Assembly (NCBI RefSeq): GCF_036108815.1
Contig: NZ_CP107985.1
Coordinates: 1,240,001-1,304,000 of the forward strand
DNA: 64,000 bases
Direction: 5' to 3'
From: Streptomyces sp. NBC_00353
GTDB lineage: Bacteria; Actinomycetota; Actinomycetes; Streptomycetales; Streptomycetaceae
Positions 33,482 to 42,631 of this stretch are shown here, piece after piece; the stretch's first letter is position 1; each line of letters opens with the position of its first letter. The notes under the pieces are model-generated. The model had not been told where the DNA came from, searched no databases, and saw nothing but the letters and a program-made list of their open reading frames with translations. Made by a program: the position numbers and the translations under genes.

Positions 33482-34975
33482 TCAGCCGTAGGAGAGGTCG
33501 GTGCACAGGTCTTCGTCGGCCGACCGGACTCCGTCGCCGGCGGTGGACGCAGCCGTGCCGGGCGTCGTGGACGCGGCGGGCGACGGATTCTGTGCGTACG
33601 AGCTGCCGAGGACCACTCGGATGCCCGGCATGTCCGAGGCCGTGGTCCGCGCCCCGGTGAAGAGTCGCGCGGTGGTCTCCGCCTCGCTCCGGAGGCCCGG
33701 CCCGTATTCGATGACGGTCGACGTGTGGTCCTGGGTGCTCGCGGTCGCCGTGACGGTAATGGTGAAGCCGTGGGCGCGCAGCAGTTCGGCGGCGCGGGCG
33801 GCGAGTCCATTGACGGTGGTGCCGTTGTAGACGGCCAGGCTGATACCTGTGCCGGAGACCACGGTCGGGGCGGCGGGAGACGGCGACGCATCAGCCGAAC
33901 CCGTGCCGCCACGGCCGCCCTTGCCTTTGCCGCCGGCATCCTGGTCGTCGATCGCGCGGTCGGCCTTGAGCGCCGCCCACAGCGCGTCGGCATCCGGCTC
34001 GACGATCGCGACGCGCGCGCCCTCGTAACGCCAAGGGACGGTCACGAACTTGGTGTTGCGCAGATCGATGTTCTTCATCGACATGGCGAACGACAGCAGC
34101 CGGTCGGCCGATCCGAGGCCGGGATCGACGGTCATCGCGTCGGTGGCCGCGTTGGCGAGCGGCAACAGGGTGGTGGGGTTCATGCCCCGGGACTTGACCT
34201 TCTTGATGAGGGAGCCGATGAATGCCTGCTGGCGTTTGATCCGTCCGATGTCGGAGCCGTCGCCGATGCCGTGCCGGATCCGGACGTAGTCGAGCGCGCG
34301 CTGCCCGGAGACGGTCTGCGGGCCCTTGGCGAAGACCAGGGCGCCTCGCGTGGGCAGGTTCGGACTGAGGTCGCGCTCGTAGATGTCCTGCGGCAGACAG
34401 ACCGGGACTCCGCCGACGGCCGACGTCAGAGCGGCGAAGCCGGAGAAGTCCACCACGATGGTGTGGTCGACGCGCAGGCCCGTGAGCTGCTCCACGGTGT
34501 TCTGGGTGCAGGCCGGGTTTCCCTCAGCGGTGTCCCCCACCGAGAACGCCCCGTTGAACATGACGTGGTGCTGCGGTGCGGTCCAGTCGCCGCCGGGCTT
34601 CTTGCACGCCGGGATGTCGACGAGGGAGTCACGGGGAATGGACACGGCAACCGCGTGCCGGCGATCGCCGTACACATGGAGCAGGAAGGCGGTGTCGGAA
34701 CGGCCCACGGTGTCCTTGCCGCCGCCCAGCTTCCTGTTGGCGCCGGAGCGTGAATCCGATCCGATGACGAGGACATTCTGCCCGTTCGACGAGGAGGGCG
34801 GCCGGTCGCCGGAGATCCCGTCCGCGCTGAAGGTGTCGATCTGGCCGGTCAGCTTGAGATAGCCCCAGCCGACGCCCGCGACGAGCAGGACGAGGAACGA
34901 CAGCCCCATGGTTGCGGTGCGCCGTGCCCGACTGCCCCGTTGTAAGTCCGCCGCCACCTTGTGACTTCCCGTCAT
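33482..34975 (-). CDS. LytR-CpsA-Psr family cell-wall transferase
   Basis: A 497-residue membrane enzyme. A basic cytoplasmic start and one helix (MGLSFLVLLVAGVGWGYLKL) anchor it. The extracellular LCP domain (about 65-320) has VLVIGSDSR, GRSDTAFLLHVYGDRRHAVAVS, PRDSLVDIP and the Arg-rich IRHGIGDGSDIGRIKRQQAF, which bind the polyprenyl-pyrophosphate head group. A Gly/Ser/Pro linker leads to a LytR_C domain (about 385-470: LAVYNGTTVNGLAARAAELL). It attaches anionic glycopolymers to peptidoglycan. Confidence 0.9.
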   Translation of the reverse strand: MTGSHKVAADLQRGSRARRTATMGLSFLVLLVAGVGWGYLKLTGQIDTFSADGISGDRPPSSSNGQNVLVIGSDSRSGANRKLGGGKDTVGRSDTAFLLHVYGDRRHAVAVSIPRDSLVDIPACKKPGGDWTAPQHHVMFNGAFSVGDTAEGNPACTQNTVEQLTGLRVDHTIVVDFSGFAALTSAVGGVPVCLPQDIYERDLSPNLPTRGALVFAKGPQTVSGQRALDYVRIRHGIGDGSDIGRIKRQQAFIGSLIKKVKSRGMNPTTLLPLANAATDAMTVDPGLGSADRLLSFAMSMKNIDLRNTKFVTVPWRYEGARVAIVEPDADALWAALKADRAIDDQDAGGKGKGGRGGTGSADASPSPAAPTVVSGTGISLAVYNGTTVNGLAARAAELLRAHGFTITVTATASTQDHTSTVIEYGPGLRSEAETTARLFTGARTTASDMPGIRVVLGSSYAQNPSPAASTTPGTAASTAGDGVRSADEDLCTDLSYG

Positions 34976-35544
34976 TGGTCACCTCGCCCGTCCGGCCCTC
35001 CGCCTTCCACGGAGGAAGACGTACGCCCCCGCCCCGAAGTTGCACAGTTGCGCAATCTAGGAAGCGTTGCCGTGCAAGTGGATCAACGGTCCCGCCCACA
35101 GCCACCCGGATCCGCCGACGCCGAAACTTCGGAAGGAAGGGCGGAACAGAAGGTGCTGCGCAACGGCCCTGAACCCTGGTACCTCTCGATTGTCGCGGCT
35201 GTACCCATCGCGCTGTCCGGATCGGAGAAACTGCCGGACTCGGCCCGCACGCGGGGCGAGTCCATGCGGATCACGAAAGGCGTGAGGCGAAGGCCGTCAA
35301 CAAGAACGAACCACGGTGATCCGGGCGGCGCGATGCCGCGCCCGGGACGACCGTCGTCACGGTCGGTCCGGACTGGGACGTGTGGACGACGGGTGAGGGC
35401 GAGGACTCTCGGGGAAGTGTGCCGACAGGGCGCGGAGTGGACGTTCCGCGCGGTGGGCCAGGGTCTCGCGCGAAGCCCTGCCGGTGTCCCGTCCGGCTAC
35501 GGCGTCGATGTCAGCTCCCTCGGGCCGCCTGCCGGAGCGGTGGG
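34976..35544. other. Long intergenic stretch, no gene seen
   Basis: About 570 bases between the LCP gene and the conservon's last gene. This is where a CvnD G-protein gene would normally lie after the DUF742 gene, but no Walker motif appears in any frame. Open frames are Arg-rich and motif-free. Confidence 0.5.
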
Positions 35545-35979
35545 TCAGAGCGCCCGCAGTCCGTTGATCACCTCGCGAAGGATCCGCTCGTCGGGCAGTT
35601 GTGCGGGCGGCACGGGTCGGCTGACCCGCACATAGCCGGCTTCGAGCAGATCTCCGAGGAGTACGCGGACGACACCGACGGGGAGGTCGGCGTCGGCGGA
35701 GAGTTCCGCGACGGACTGGGTCTCGGAACGGCACAGGGTGAGCAGGGCGCGGTGTTCGGGTCCCAGTAGGCGCTCCTCGGAGCTGTCCGGTGCGCTGTCG
35801 GCGACGGCTACGAGTGCGATCAGATCGAAGTGCGCGCCGTTGGGGCCCGGTTCGGTCCGTCCGCCCGTCATGGCGTACGGGCGGACCAGGGGCCCCGCTT
35901 CGGCGTCGTACCACTGGCTGCCCGGCAGTTCGGGCGGGTCCGGGAAGCGCTGGGAGCCTCCCGGACCCTTGCTGGTCAT
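35545..35979 (-). CDS. cvnC: DUF742 protein (CvnC-like)
   Basis: 144 residues from the ATG at 35979. It shows the DUF742 layout: a hydrophilic start, VRPYAMTGGRTEPG, then HFDLIALVAV, and a winged-helix-like end (EHRALLTLCRSETQSVAELSADADL, VGVVRVLLGDLLEAGYVRV). The conserved close is PDERILREVINGLRAL. In conservons CvnC follows CvnB, as it does here, 23 bp downstream. The next expected gene, CvnD, is absent. Confidence 0.85.
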   Translation of the reverse strand: MTSKGPGGSQRFPDPPELPGSQWYDAEAGPLVRPYAMTGGRTEPGPNGAHFDLIALVAVADSAPDSSEERLLGPEHRALLTLCRSETQSVAELSADADLPVGVVRVLLGDLLEAGYVRVSRPVPPAQLPDERILREVINGLRAL

Positions 35980-36001
35980 GTCCACTGCTGTCTCGTCCCT
36001 T

Positions 36002-36439
36002 TCAGCCGGCCGGGGACGGGGGTGCGGTGATCCGCGGCGGGGTGCGCAGGTGCTCGCCGACCCGTTTGACGAGGCGGGCCATCTCATAGGCGACCAGGCC
36101 GATATCGGCGAAGGCCGTGCTCAGTACGGCGAGGCAGGAGCCGTCCCCCGCGGCCACGACAAAGAGGAAGCCCTCATCCATCTCGACCATGGTCTGACGG
36201 ACGTCTCCGGCCTGGAAGTGCCGTCCGGCGCCCTTCGCGAGGCTGTGGAAACCGGAGGCCACCGCCGCCAGGTGCTCGGCGTCCTCGCGGCTGAGCGCGT
36301 TAGAGGCGCCCACCGCCAGACCGTCGTTGGAGAGCACCACGGCGTGCCGGACTTCGCCGACCCGGGCCACCAGATCGTCCAGCAGCCAGTCGAGTTCGCC
36401 CGAGCGCCGGTGCACCTCGGTCCTCTCGTTCGCGATCAT
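36002..36439 (-). CDS. cvnB: Roadblock/LC7-domain protein (CvnB)
   Basis: A 145-residue roadblock protein starting at ATG 36439, which overlaps the kinase stop as ATGA. Signature segments are LDWLLDDLVARVGEVRHAV, REDAEHLAAVASGFHSLAKG, GDGSCLAVLSTAFADIGLVA and MARLVKRVGEHL. It very likely forms the CvnA-B-C complex with its neighbours. It is similar to the orphan protein at 30859-31272. Confidence 0.9.
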   Translation of the reverse strand: MIANERTEVHRRSGELDWLLDDLVARVGEVRHAVVLSNDGLAVGASNALSREDAEHLAAVASGFHSLAKGAGRHFQAGDVRQTMVEMDEGFLFVVAAGDGSCLAVLSTAFADIGLVAYEMARLVKRVGEHLRTPPRITAPPSPAG

Positions 36440-39105
36440 GCGTGGTCTCCTTCGCTGCCTGGACGGGGGCGGGGTTCGGTGATGTTCCGGCGGGAGCGGG
36501 GGGCGGGCGTGCCGGGAGCGGTGCCGCCGCCGCGTACCCAGCCGTTGCGGTAGGCGGTCATCCGGTCTCTGGCCTGCTCCGGGGTGCGCTCCACCGGGCT
36601 GTCCGCGCCGCTCCCGTCGGCGCCTCGGGCCGGTTCGGGACGGGGCTCCTCACGCAGTTGCGGAACGAGGCTGGCCTGCCGGACGCGGCGGGGCAGTGTG
36701 CCGTCGTCGTCCGCACTGCTGCTCTCGCTCCGGGGTGTCGGCCTGACCTCGCTCCTGCCCGCTGCCCCGTCCTCGTCCGTTCTGCGGGCACGCGGGCGCA
36801 GCGAGGTGACTCCGGCCGGGGGACTCGTCCGGGATTCGAGGGCGTGCACCGGGGCCGGGGCGGGGAACGCCGTGGCCTGGGTGCGCACCGCACGCGGTCC
36901 CGGTCCGGGTCCGAACGGCACACGGTCACCATCGCTGTCGCCGTCGCCGTCGCGTTGACGCTCGACCGTTGTCTTCTCCGGTGCGGCCGCTTCCTCGCCC
37001 GCCGGAAGCGCGCCCTGCAGCAGTGCGGTCGGCAGCAGGACCACCGCGGTCGTTCCGCCGTACGGGGAGGTGCGGAGCTTGACCTTGATGTGGTGCCGGA
37101 CCGAGAGCCTGCTGACGACGAAGAGGCCGAGCCGGTCGCTGTCGAAGAGGTCGAGGGCCTCCGCCTGCTCGATGCGCCGGTTGGCCTCGCCGAGGAGTTC
37201 GCTGCCCATGCCGAGCCCGCGGTCCTCGATCTCCAGGGCGTAGCCGTTGCCGACAGGTTCGCCGCTGATCCGCACCTTGGTGTGCGGCGGTGAGAACTGC
37301 GCTGCGTTCTCCACGAGTTCGGCGAGGAGATGGGTGAGGTCGGCGACCGCGGTGCCCTTGACCGCGGCGTCGGGCAGTTGCCGTACCTCCACCCGGGCGT
37401 AGTCCTCGATCTCGGATACGGCCGCTCGTACGACGTTGGTCAGTGGTACGGGCATCCGCCATGCGCGGCCGGGGGCCGCGCCGGACAGGATGATCAGGCT
37501 CTCCGCATGCCGCCGCATCCGGGTGGTGAGGTGGTCGAGGCGGAACAGGTTGCTCAGTTCGTCGGGGTCGTCGGCGCGGCGTTCCATGCTGTCGAGGAGG
37601 GTGAGCTGGCGGTGGACCAGCACCTGGCTGCGGCGGGCGAGGTTGACGAAGACGCCCGAGATGCCGTCGGCCAGTTCGGCTCGTTCGACGGCGGCGCTGA
37701 GAGCGGCCCGGTGCACGGTGCCGAGGGCCTCGCCGACCTGTCCGATCTCGTCGTGGGTGGCCATGCCGGGTGGGGCTTCGGCCTGGATGTCGAGGGTCTC
37801 GCCGGCCCGGAGTCGCTGCATGGCGCGGGGCAGTTTGCGGCGGGCGATCTCCAGTGCGCTGTTCCGGAGACTGACGAGTTCGACGACGAGCGCGCGGCCG
37901 ATGCGTACGGAGATGACCAGCGAGGCGGCCACGGCGACGCAGCCGAAGAGGACGGCCGCTCCGGACGGACTGAACAGGCCGCGGGCCAGCGGGTCGGTGC
38001 GGTCCGCGGCCCGTTCCGCGGCGCGGGTGTCGATGGTGCGCAGCTCGCTTCGTACGCTCGCGGCGGCCGTCTCCCAGTCGGCGGTGTTCACCGCCCGCGC
38101 GGCTTCCTGTCCGGGCGATGCCGCCAGCACCTGATCCTCGGCCGCCTCGATCCGACGGTATGCGGGTCGGTCCGTGAACTTCTGCCAGGTGATGCGCTCG
38201 GCGGCCGGCAGATCGGCGCCCGCGGTCTCGATGAGGTTCCTGCGGGTCTCCATCGCTCCGGTGAACTGCACCAGTTGGTGGCCGTCGAGGCTCTTGGTGA
38301 GGCCCGCTGTGGCGAGCAGGGCGTCCTCGCGGGCCAGCATCTCGTCGGCGCGGGCCAGTTCGAGCAGGACCCGTGCATCGGATCCGAGCGCGTCGTCCTG
38401 AATTCCGGTCACAGCGCCGGAGACGGCGAATCCCGCGGTGACGGCCCGGGTGTACCGCTCGAACACTGCGTTCTCGTCGCGCTCCTGCTTGCCGTCCCGG
38501 TCCCGGTCGCCCGCCGTGCGCAGTTCGTGGGTGCGGTCGAGGAACCGGTCGAGCCGGTCGGCGACGCCCGTCGGAAGGCTGCCCGTGTCGGCGATGGTGT
38601 GCTGTTTGTCGAGTCGCAGGGCGGCGAGCGCGGTGTCGGTGCGGCCGGCCTGCTTTTCCAGGACGGCGGCGCGGGCGCTGCTGGGGGCGGCGGTCTGGAG
38701 CAGGGCAGCTCTGCGTTCGGCCTGGAGTGCGGCGACAGCGGTCGATATCGGGGCCCGGACCTCTCTGTCGACCTGCTGCAACTGCCGTAGTTGTGCCACG
38801 TCCTGGGCGGTGTTGACCGTGGCGAAACCCCACAGGGCGAGCAGCGAGACGACAGGCACCATCAGAAGCGAGATGATCTTCGCGCGTACGGTCCTCGGGC
38901 GCAGTGTCCAGCGTCCGCGTGGCCCGGATGTGTCCTGCGTCAGCAGCAGCCGCACGTCGTGTTCGGCGGTCTCGTCGGCCGGCGGTCCCGCGTGCGCGCG
39001 TCGTCCGCGCGCCGCGGGCGGGGGCGAGGCGTCGGGCGAGGGCTGGGCGCTGGGCCGTGCGGCGGCCGTCGCGCCGGGGTCCGGGGTCGTGCGGGGTGGG
39101 CGCAT
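36436..39105 (-). CDS. cvnA: Conservon sensor histidine kinase-like ATPase (CvnA)
   Basis: An 889-residue membrane protein with a strong ribosome binding site (GAGGAGG). A Pro/Ala-rich cytoplasmic start precedes the first helix (IISLLMVPVVSLLALWGFAT). A large extracellular nitrate/nitrite-sensing-like helical domain spans about 100-380, then a second helix (AVLFGCVAVAASLVISV), a HAMP-like region, and a HATPase domain with LAELVENAAQFSPPHTKVRI and IEDRGLGMG. The roughly 200-residue C-terminal tail is low complexity (Glu, Arg, Pro, Thr). It has no obvious phosphoacceptor His box, as is common for CvnA. It is the first gene of the cvnABC operon. Confidence 0.9.
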   Translation of the reverse strand: MRPPRTTPDPGATAAARPSAQPSPDASPPPAARGRRAHAGPPADETAEHDVRLLLTQDTSGPRGRWTLRPRTVRAKIISLLMVPVVSLLALWGFATVNTAQDVAQLRQLQQVDREVRAPISTAVAALQAERRAALLQTAAPSSARAAVLEKQAGRTDTALAALRLDKQHTIADTGSLPTGVADRLDRFLDRTHELRTAGDRDRDGKQERDENAVFERYTRAVTAGFAVSGAVTGIQDDALGSDARVLLELARADEMLAREDALLATAGLTKSLDGHQLVQFTGAMETRRNLIETAGADLPAAERITWQKFTDRPAYRRIEAAEDQVLAASPGQEAARAVNTADWETAAASVRSELRTIDTRAAERAADRTDPLARGLFSPSGAAVLFGCVAVAASLVISVRIGRALVVELVSLRNSALEIARRKLPRAMQRLRAGETLDIQAEAPPGMATHDEIGQVGEALGTVHRAALSAAVERAELADGISGVFVNLARRSQVLVHRQLTLLDSMERRADDPDELSNLFRLDHLTTRMRRHAESLIILSGAAPGRAWRMPVPLTNVVRAAVSEIEDYARVEVRQLPDAAVKGTAVADLTHLLAELVENAAQFSPPHTKVRISGEPVGNGYALEIEDRGLGMGSELLGEANRRIEQAEALDLFDSDRLGLFVVSRLSVRHHIKVKLRTSPYGGTTAVVLLPTALLQGALPAGEEAAAPEKTTVERQRDGDGDSDGDRVPFGPGPGPRAVRTQATAFPAPAPVHALESRTSPPAGVTSLRPRARRTDEDGAAGRSEVRPTPRSESSSADDDGTLPRRVRQASLVPQLREEPRPEPARGADGSGADSPVERTPEQARDRMTAYRNGWVRGGGTAPGTPAPRSRRNITEPRPRPGSEGDHA

Positions 39106-39167
39106 GGCCTCCTCGTTCCGGGTGTGGAGCTGGGCAGGAGTGAAAGGGGCGCGAACCGGCCGCGGCG

Positions 39168-40037
39168 TCAGGGCGTGGCGGCGGGCGAGGGGTCCTGGCC
39201 GCGTGGGTCACGCCGTGTGTGGGGATCACGTCCGCGTTGCGCGGATCGTGCCGGGGCCATGGCATCCGCTTCGGCGGGTTCCGCACTGCGCCCGGCGGAG
39301 ACGTACGCGGCACGTTCGCGGGCCGTCGGCGAGAGGGCGACGAACGCCGACGTCAGGAAGAGGTACGAGCCGAGTCCGACGGCCAGGGGGAAGATGAACT
39401 GCATCGTCGTTGCCCCGGGGAGTTCCACGTCGGAGGAGGTGACGCGGACGCCGACGGCCATCATGCCCGTGTAGTGCATGCTGCTGACCGCCGCGCCCAT
39501 GACGAGCGAGGCGAGGGCGACGGCACGCGGCGACTTGATGTTCAGCGCCGCCCACAGGGCCGCCGTCGCGGCGACGACGGCGATGACGACGGAGAGTGCG
39601 ACCCGCAACGGGTCGTAGTGGATCGTGCCGTGCAGCCGCAGTGCTGCCATGCCCAGGTAGTGCATGCTGGCGACGCCGAGTCCGGTGCCGAATCCTCCGA
39701 CGAGCAGTGCCCTGGTGCGGTCACGGCTGTAGCCGACAGCGAAAACACCGCAGCCGACCACCACCATGGCGCAGAGCAGGCTGAGCAGGGTCAGCGGCAC
39801 GTTGTAGCGGATATCGGTTCCGGTCACGCCGAAGCCGAGCATCGCGACGAAGTGCATTGTCCAGATGCCGGTGCCGAGGGCGGATGCGGCTGCGATCAGC
39901 CAGTTGCGGCGCGAACGGCCGCTCGTGTCGAGTGCGCGCACGGTGCAGCTCAGGCCGAGCGCCGAGCCGATCACTGCCATCGCGTACGACAGCGCAGGTG
40001 TCAGCCAGCCGAAGGTGGCGTGGTCCAGGTGTCCCAT
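39168..40037 (-). CDS. MHYT-domain integral membrane protein
   Basis: A 289-residue protein with seven predicted helices and three copies of the family motif: MHFVAMLGF, MHYLGMAAL and MHYTGMMAV. Such domains are proposed to bind copper and sense oxygen, CO or NO. Here the domain stands alone, without GGDEF or EAL, as is usual in Streptomyces. The C-terminal tail (about 55 residues) is hydrophilic and variable. It lies 62 bp upstream of cvnA on the same strand, so it may be transcribed with the conservon. Confidence 0.9.
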   Translation of the reverse strand: MGHLDHATFGWLTPALSYAMAVIGSALGLSCTVRALDTSGRSRRNWLIAAASALGTGIWTMHFVAMLGFGVTGTDIRYNVPLTLLSLLCAMVVVGCGVFAVGYSRDRTRALLVGGFGTGLGVASMHYLGMAALRLHGTIHYDPLRVALSVVIAVVAATAALWAALNIKSPRAVALASLVMGAAVSSMHYTGMMAVGVRVTSSDVELPGATTMQFIFPLAVGLGSYLFLTSAFVALSPTARERAAYVSAGRSAEPAEADAMAPARSAQRGRDPHTRRDPRGQDPSPAATP

Positions 40038-40208
40038 GAATCGGGAACGCTAGTCGCGATGGGGGCGCACGCCTGGGGCGCATTTCGAAAGCTGCCGGAA
40101 TATGACAGAGAGATGTCCCTGAACGATCGCACAGTGCTCGAACATGCACGCCGATTCCCGTGGTTTCGCTCCATTTCGCTCCGGCGGCCGCTGCGCGATC
40201 ATGTCCGT

Positions 40209-40418
40209 ATGGCCGATCACCACACACATGTCCAGGACTTCTTCACCGCCCGCGCCGCGGACTGGGACACCCGCTTCCCCGACGACGCCCCCGCCTATGC
40301 GGCCGCCGTCGAAGCACTCGGGCTGCGCCCCGGCGACGCCGTGCTCGACGCGGGATGCGGTACGGGACGGGCTCTGCCCGCACTGCGCAACGTCGGCCTT
40401 CTGGGTGCGGATCTCACC
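40209..40418 (+). pseudogene. SAM methyltransferase, N-terminal part (split by TnpB element)
   Basis: From ATG 40209 the protein starts DHHTHVQDFFTARAADWDTR and includes motif I, AVLDAGCGTGRALPAL, then GADLT. The reading is broken at about 40418 by the TnpB-related insertion. The frame resumes at 42221 as PAMLQAAVRAGRD. Rejoining the two restores a methyltransferase of about 195 residues. Confidence 0.8.
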
Positions 40419-42220
40419 GTTCCTAACCAGAGTGCGTAAGTGAGTCTTGGACCCACTGGTGCATGCTGGGCGCATCCCGAACGGTGTTGGATGCACTGGT
40501 CCCCCACTTTCGCTTCCCGCTCGGCGACGGCCCTCCGGGGGGCCGGTCCGTTGTGGGTGGGCGGGTTCCCTCACGCCCCCGGTCACCTGGTCCGGCCTGG
40601 GCGGTCCGATGCCCCGCACGATCACTCCGGTCGTGTGGGGGCGGTGCCGTCCGTCGCCGGATCGGGTGCCCGAGGGCGCGTCTCCCGATCGCGATGCCCG
40701 CGGCATCGTGACGGGACATCTTTCGGCGGGGAGTGAGCAGCGGCTTCTGCCAGTGCTGGCCACCCCACATGCTGGTGTAGGCCGGGTCGACTGCGACAAT
40801 CGCAAGACCCTGTTCGGCGGCCATCGAGACAAGCCGGGCCTTGAGCTTCCCGGTGGGCATCCCGGAGATGAGCTGCCTGAACCGCTTGCGGCGGCCGTGC
40901 TTCTCGCGGGTCTTCTCAGCGGTGAAGTCCAGATCCTCAATGGCTATGGCCTGCGCGCCGGCCTGCTGGGCCCAGTGCAGCAGGCGGGTCAGGGCGTGGC
41001 GGATCTGTGCGTCGCGGTGCGTGGTGGTGCCGGACAGGTCGTAGGGGAAACGGTGCGGGTCACCGATGGGGTTGCCGTGCCGGTCGAGGTGGTAGGCGGC
41101 GAAGTGGTCGGCATTGGTGTCGACGCCGATCATGCCCCGGGCACGGGCGGTCTCCAACGGGATGGTCCGGACGACAGGGCGCTGCCAGGATGCGGTCAGG
41201 TACCAGCGGCCGCGCTCCACGTCGAGGTGGATGCGATAGGCAACGGCCCGGTTCGCGGTGATGCGGTCGGCCCACTCCGCACCCCGGTGCGCGAACCCGA
41301 TACGACCGGTCAGGGTGTACCGGCCATGCTTGGCATTGGCCAGGTATGCGAGCGGGGCAGGCAGTTTCACCGACACCTCGCCGTCCGGCGTAACGCGGAT
41401 CGTCTCGTTCCCGAACCGCTTCCCCGACTCACCGTCAGCGGCGATAAACCAGCGTCCCGCCCCCCACCGTTCCCGCCACTGCTCCTCGGTGAGACCGGCC
41501 TGGGTGAGATGGTGGCGGGTGTTCAGGAGACGTTTACCGCCCCGCACCACCCGGACTCGTCCGGCCTGCCACTTGGCAACAGCAGCAGCATGCCGGTCTT
41601 CCAGCATCGCAAGGCGGCGGGACTTGCGGAACCACTCGTTCTTCGACCGGTAGCCACCCCCGGCCCGCTTCGTTCCGGGCACCCCGAGCGGGAGGGACAG
41701 GCGGTGCCGTAGCGTCCTGATCCCGGCATCCAGCTTCCGGATATGCGCGGCCTGGCAACGGCGGGCCAGCGCCCACTGATCATGGGTGGCCTTCGTGATC
41801 GCACCCGCGATCCGCGACGAAGATTCCTTCGTCAGGTCCCGCTTGCGCGCTGCCCAGGTACCCGCACCGTGCTCCAGACCCTCCGCACAGCGGACCTTCA
41901 GATCACGGGAAGCAAGCGCACCCTGATGCGCACCGACCGCACGCAACGCCCTCTCGTCCTCGGGAGTGAGGTGCTTGAGACGGTTCCGGACCGCTACCCC
42001 ACAAGGCCCGGGCACCACGAAGGAGTCCGTCAGTTTCCGCAAACCACCCACCACATCACCCCCCAGGCCGGACACCTGCCACCCAGCCCAACGAGCAACA
42101 GCCACCAAGGTCACCCATTCGACCCAAGCCCCCCGTTCCCACCCCGTGAATAATCGACAGGGCTCACTCCCGCACACCACAACTCACTTCAGCTCAGCAA
42201 TCCGACAGCAGCTCACAACC
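40419..42220 (-). mobile_element. TnpB-only insertion (IS200/IS605, IS1341-like group)
   Basis: The methyltransferase frame is interrupted exactly between ATCTCACC (ending 40418) and CCGGCAATG (from 42221). The inserted 1,802 bp holds one TnpB-related gene, no TnpA, no inverted repeats and no target duplication, as expected for this family. The gene's own 3' end almost reaches the element end, so any guide (omega) RNA would overlap its coding end and the last bases to about 40419. Confidence 0.7.
40423..42180 (-). CDS. TnpB-related RNA-guided-nuclease-family protein
   Basis: Up to 585 residues; the family-like sequence begins near VAVRNRLKHLTPEDERALRA, so a GTG at about 41997 is the likelier start (about 524 residues). 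RuvC-type residues are present: Asp in MIGVDTNADHFAAY, Glu in AIAIEDLDFT, and Asp in SRHDAAGIAIGRRALG. The zinc-finger region is not a CxxC pair but DPAYTSMWGGQHWQKPL, typical of this actinobacterial TnpB-related branch. A Pro/Arg-rich tail ends in VQDSLTHSG. TnpB proteins cut DNA guided by RNA from the element's end. It disrupts a methyltransferase gene. Confidence 0.8.
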   Translation of the reverse strand: MVCGSEPCRLFTGWERGAWVEWVTLVAVARWAGWQVSGLGGDVVGGLRKLTDSFVVPGPCGVAVRNRLKHLTPEDERALRAVGAHQGALASRDLKVRCAEGLEHGAGTWAARKRDLTKESSSRIAGAITKATHDQWALARRCQAAHIRKLDAGIRTLRHRLSLPLGVPGTKRAGGGYRSKNEWFRKSRRLAMLEDRHAAAVAKWQAGRVRVVRGGKRLLNTRHHLTQAGLTEEQWRERWGAGRWFIAADGESGKRFGNETIRVTPDGEVSVKLPAPLAYLANAKHGRYTLTGRIGFAHRGAEWADRITANRAVAYRIHLDVERGRWYLTASWQRPVVRTIPLETARARGMIGVDTNADHFAAYHLDRHGNPIGDPHRFPYDLSGTTTHRDAQIRHALTRLLHWAQQAGAQAIAIEDLDFTAEKTREKHGRRKRFRQLISGMPTGKLKARLVSMAAEQGLAIVAVDPAYTSMWGGQHWQKPLLTPRRKMSRHDAAGIAIGRRALGHPIRRRTAPPPHDRSDRAGHRTAQAGPGDRGREGTRPPTTDRPPGGPSPSGKRKWGTSASNTVRDAPSMHQWVQDSLTHSG

Positions 42221-42595
42221 CCGGCAATGCTCCAGGCGGCGGTACGGGCCGGTCGCGACCGGAGCGGTCGGCTGCTGCTGACCGATGTGGCCCGGCTGCC
42301 GCTACGGAACGCCTCGCTCGACGCGGTGTTCGGCGCCGGGCTCATCTCGCACCTGTCACAGCCCGGACCGGACCTGGCCGAGCTGGCGCGCGTCGTCCGG
42401 CCCGGCGGGCAGCTGGCACTGTTCCACCCGATCGGTCGGGCCGCACTCGCGGCGCGCCACGGCCGCCGGATCACGGACGACGATCTGCGGGCCGAGCCCA
42501 ACCTCCGGCCGCTGCTCGCACGTTCGGGCTGGCGACTGGACGCGTACACCGACGAGGATGCCCGATTCCTCGCACTCGCCGTGCGGGCGGATTGA
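42221..42595 (+). pseudogene. SAM methyltransferase, C-terminal part (split by TnpB element)
   Basis: It continues the frame of 40209-40418: PAMLQAAVRAGRDRSGRLLL, DVARLPLRNASLDAVFGAGL, then ARVVRPGGQLALFHPIGRAAL, all standard for a class I methyltransferase of the UbiE/Methyltransf_11 type. It ends at the stop at 42593-42595. Without its N-terminus and SAM motif it is presumably inactive. Confidence 0.8.
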
Positions 42596-42631
42596 CCGGC
42601 GAGCGGGCCGAGCGGGCGAGGCCCTCCGGGT

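Noticed and set aside
36926..39313. A 795-codon Arg/His/Pro-rich frame beside cvnA
   Set aside because: It is in the same strand as cvnA in another phase; the composition is abnormal and the kinase motifs lie in the cvnA frame.
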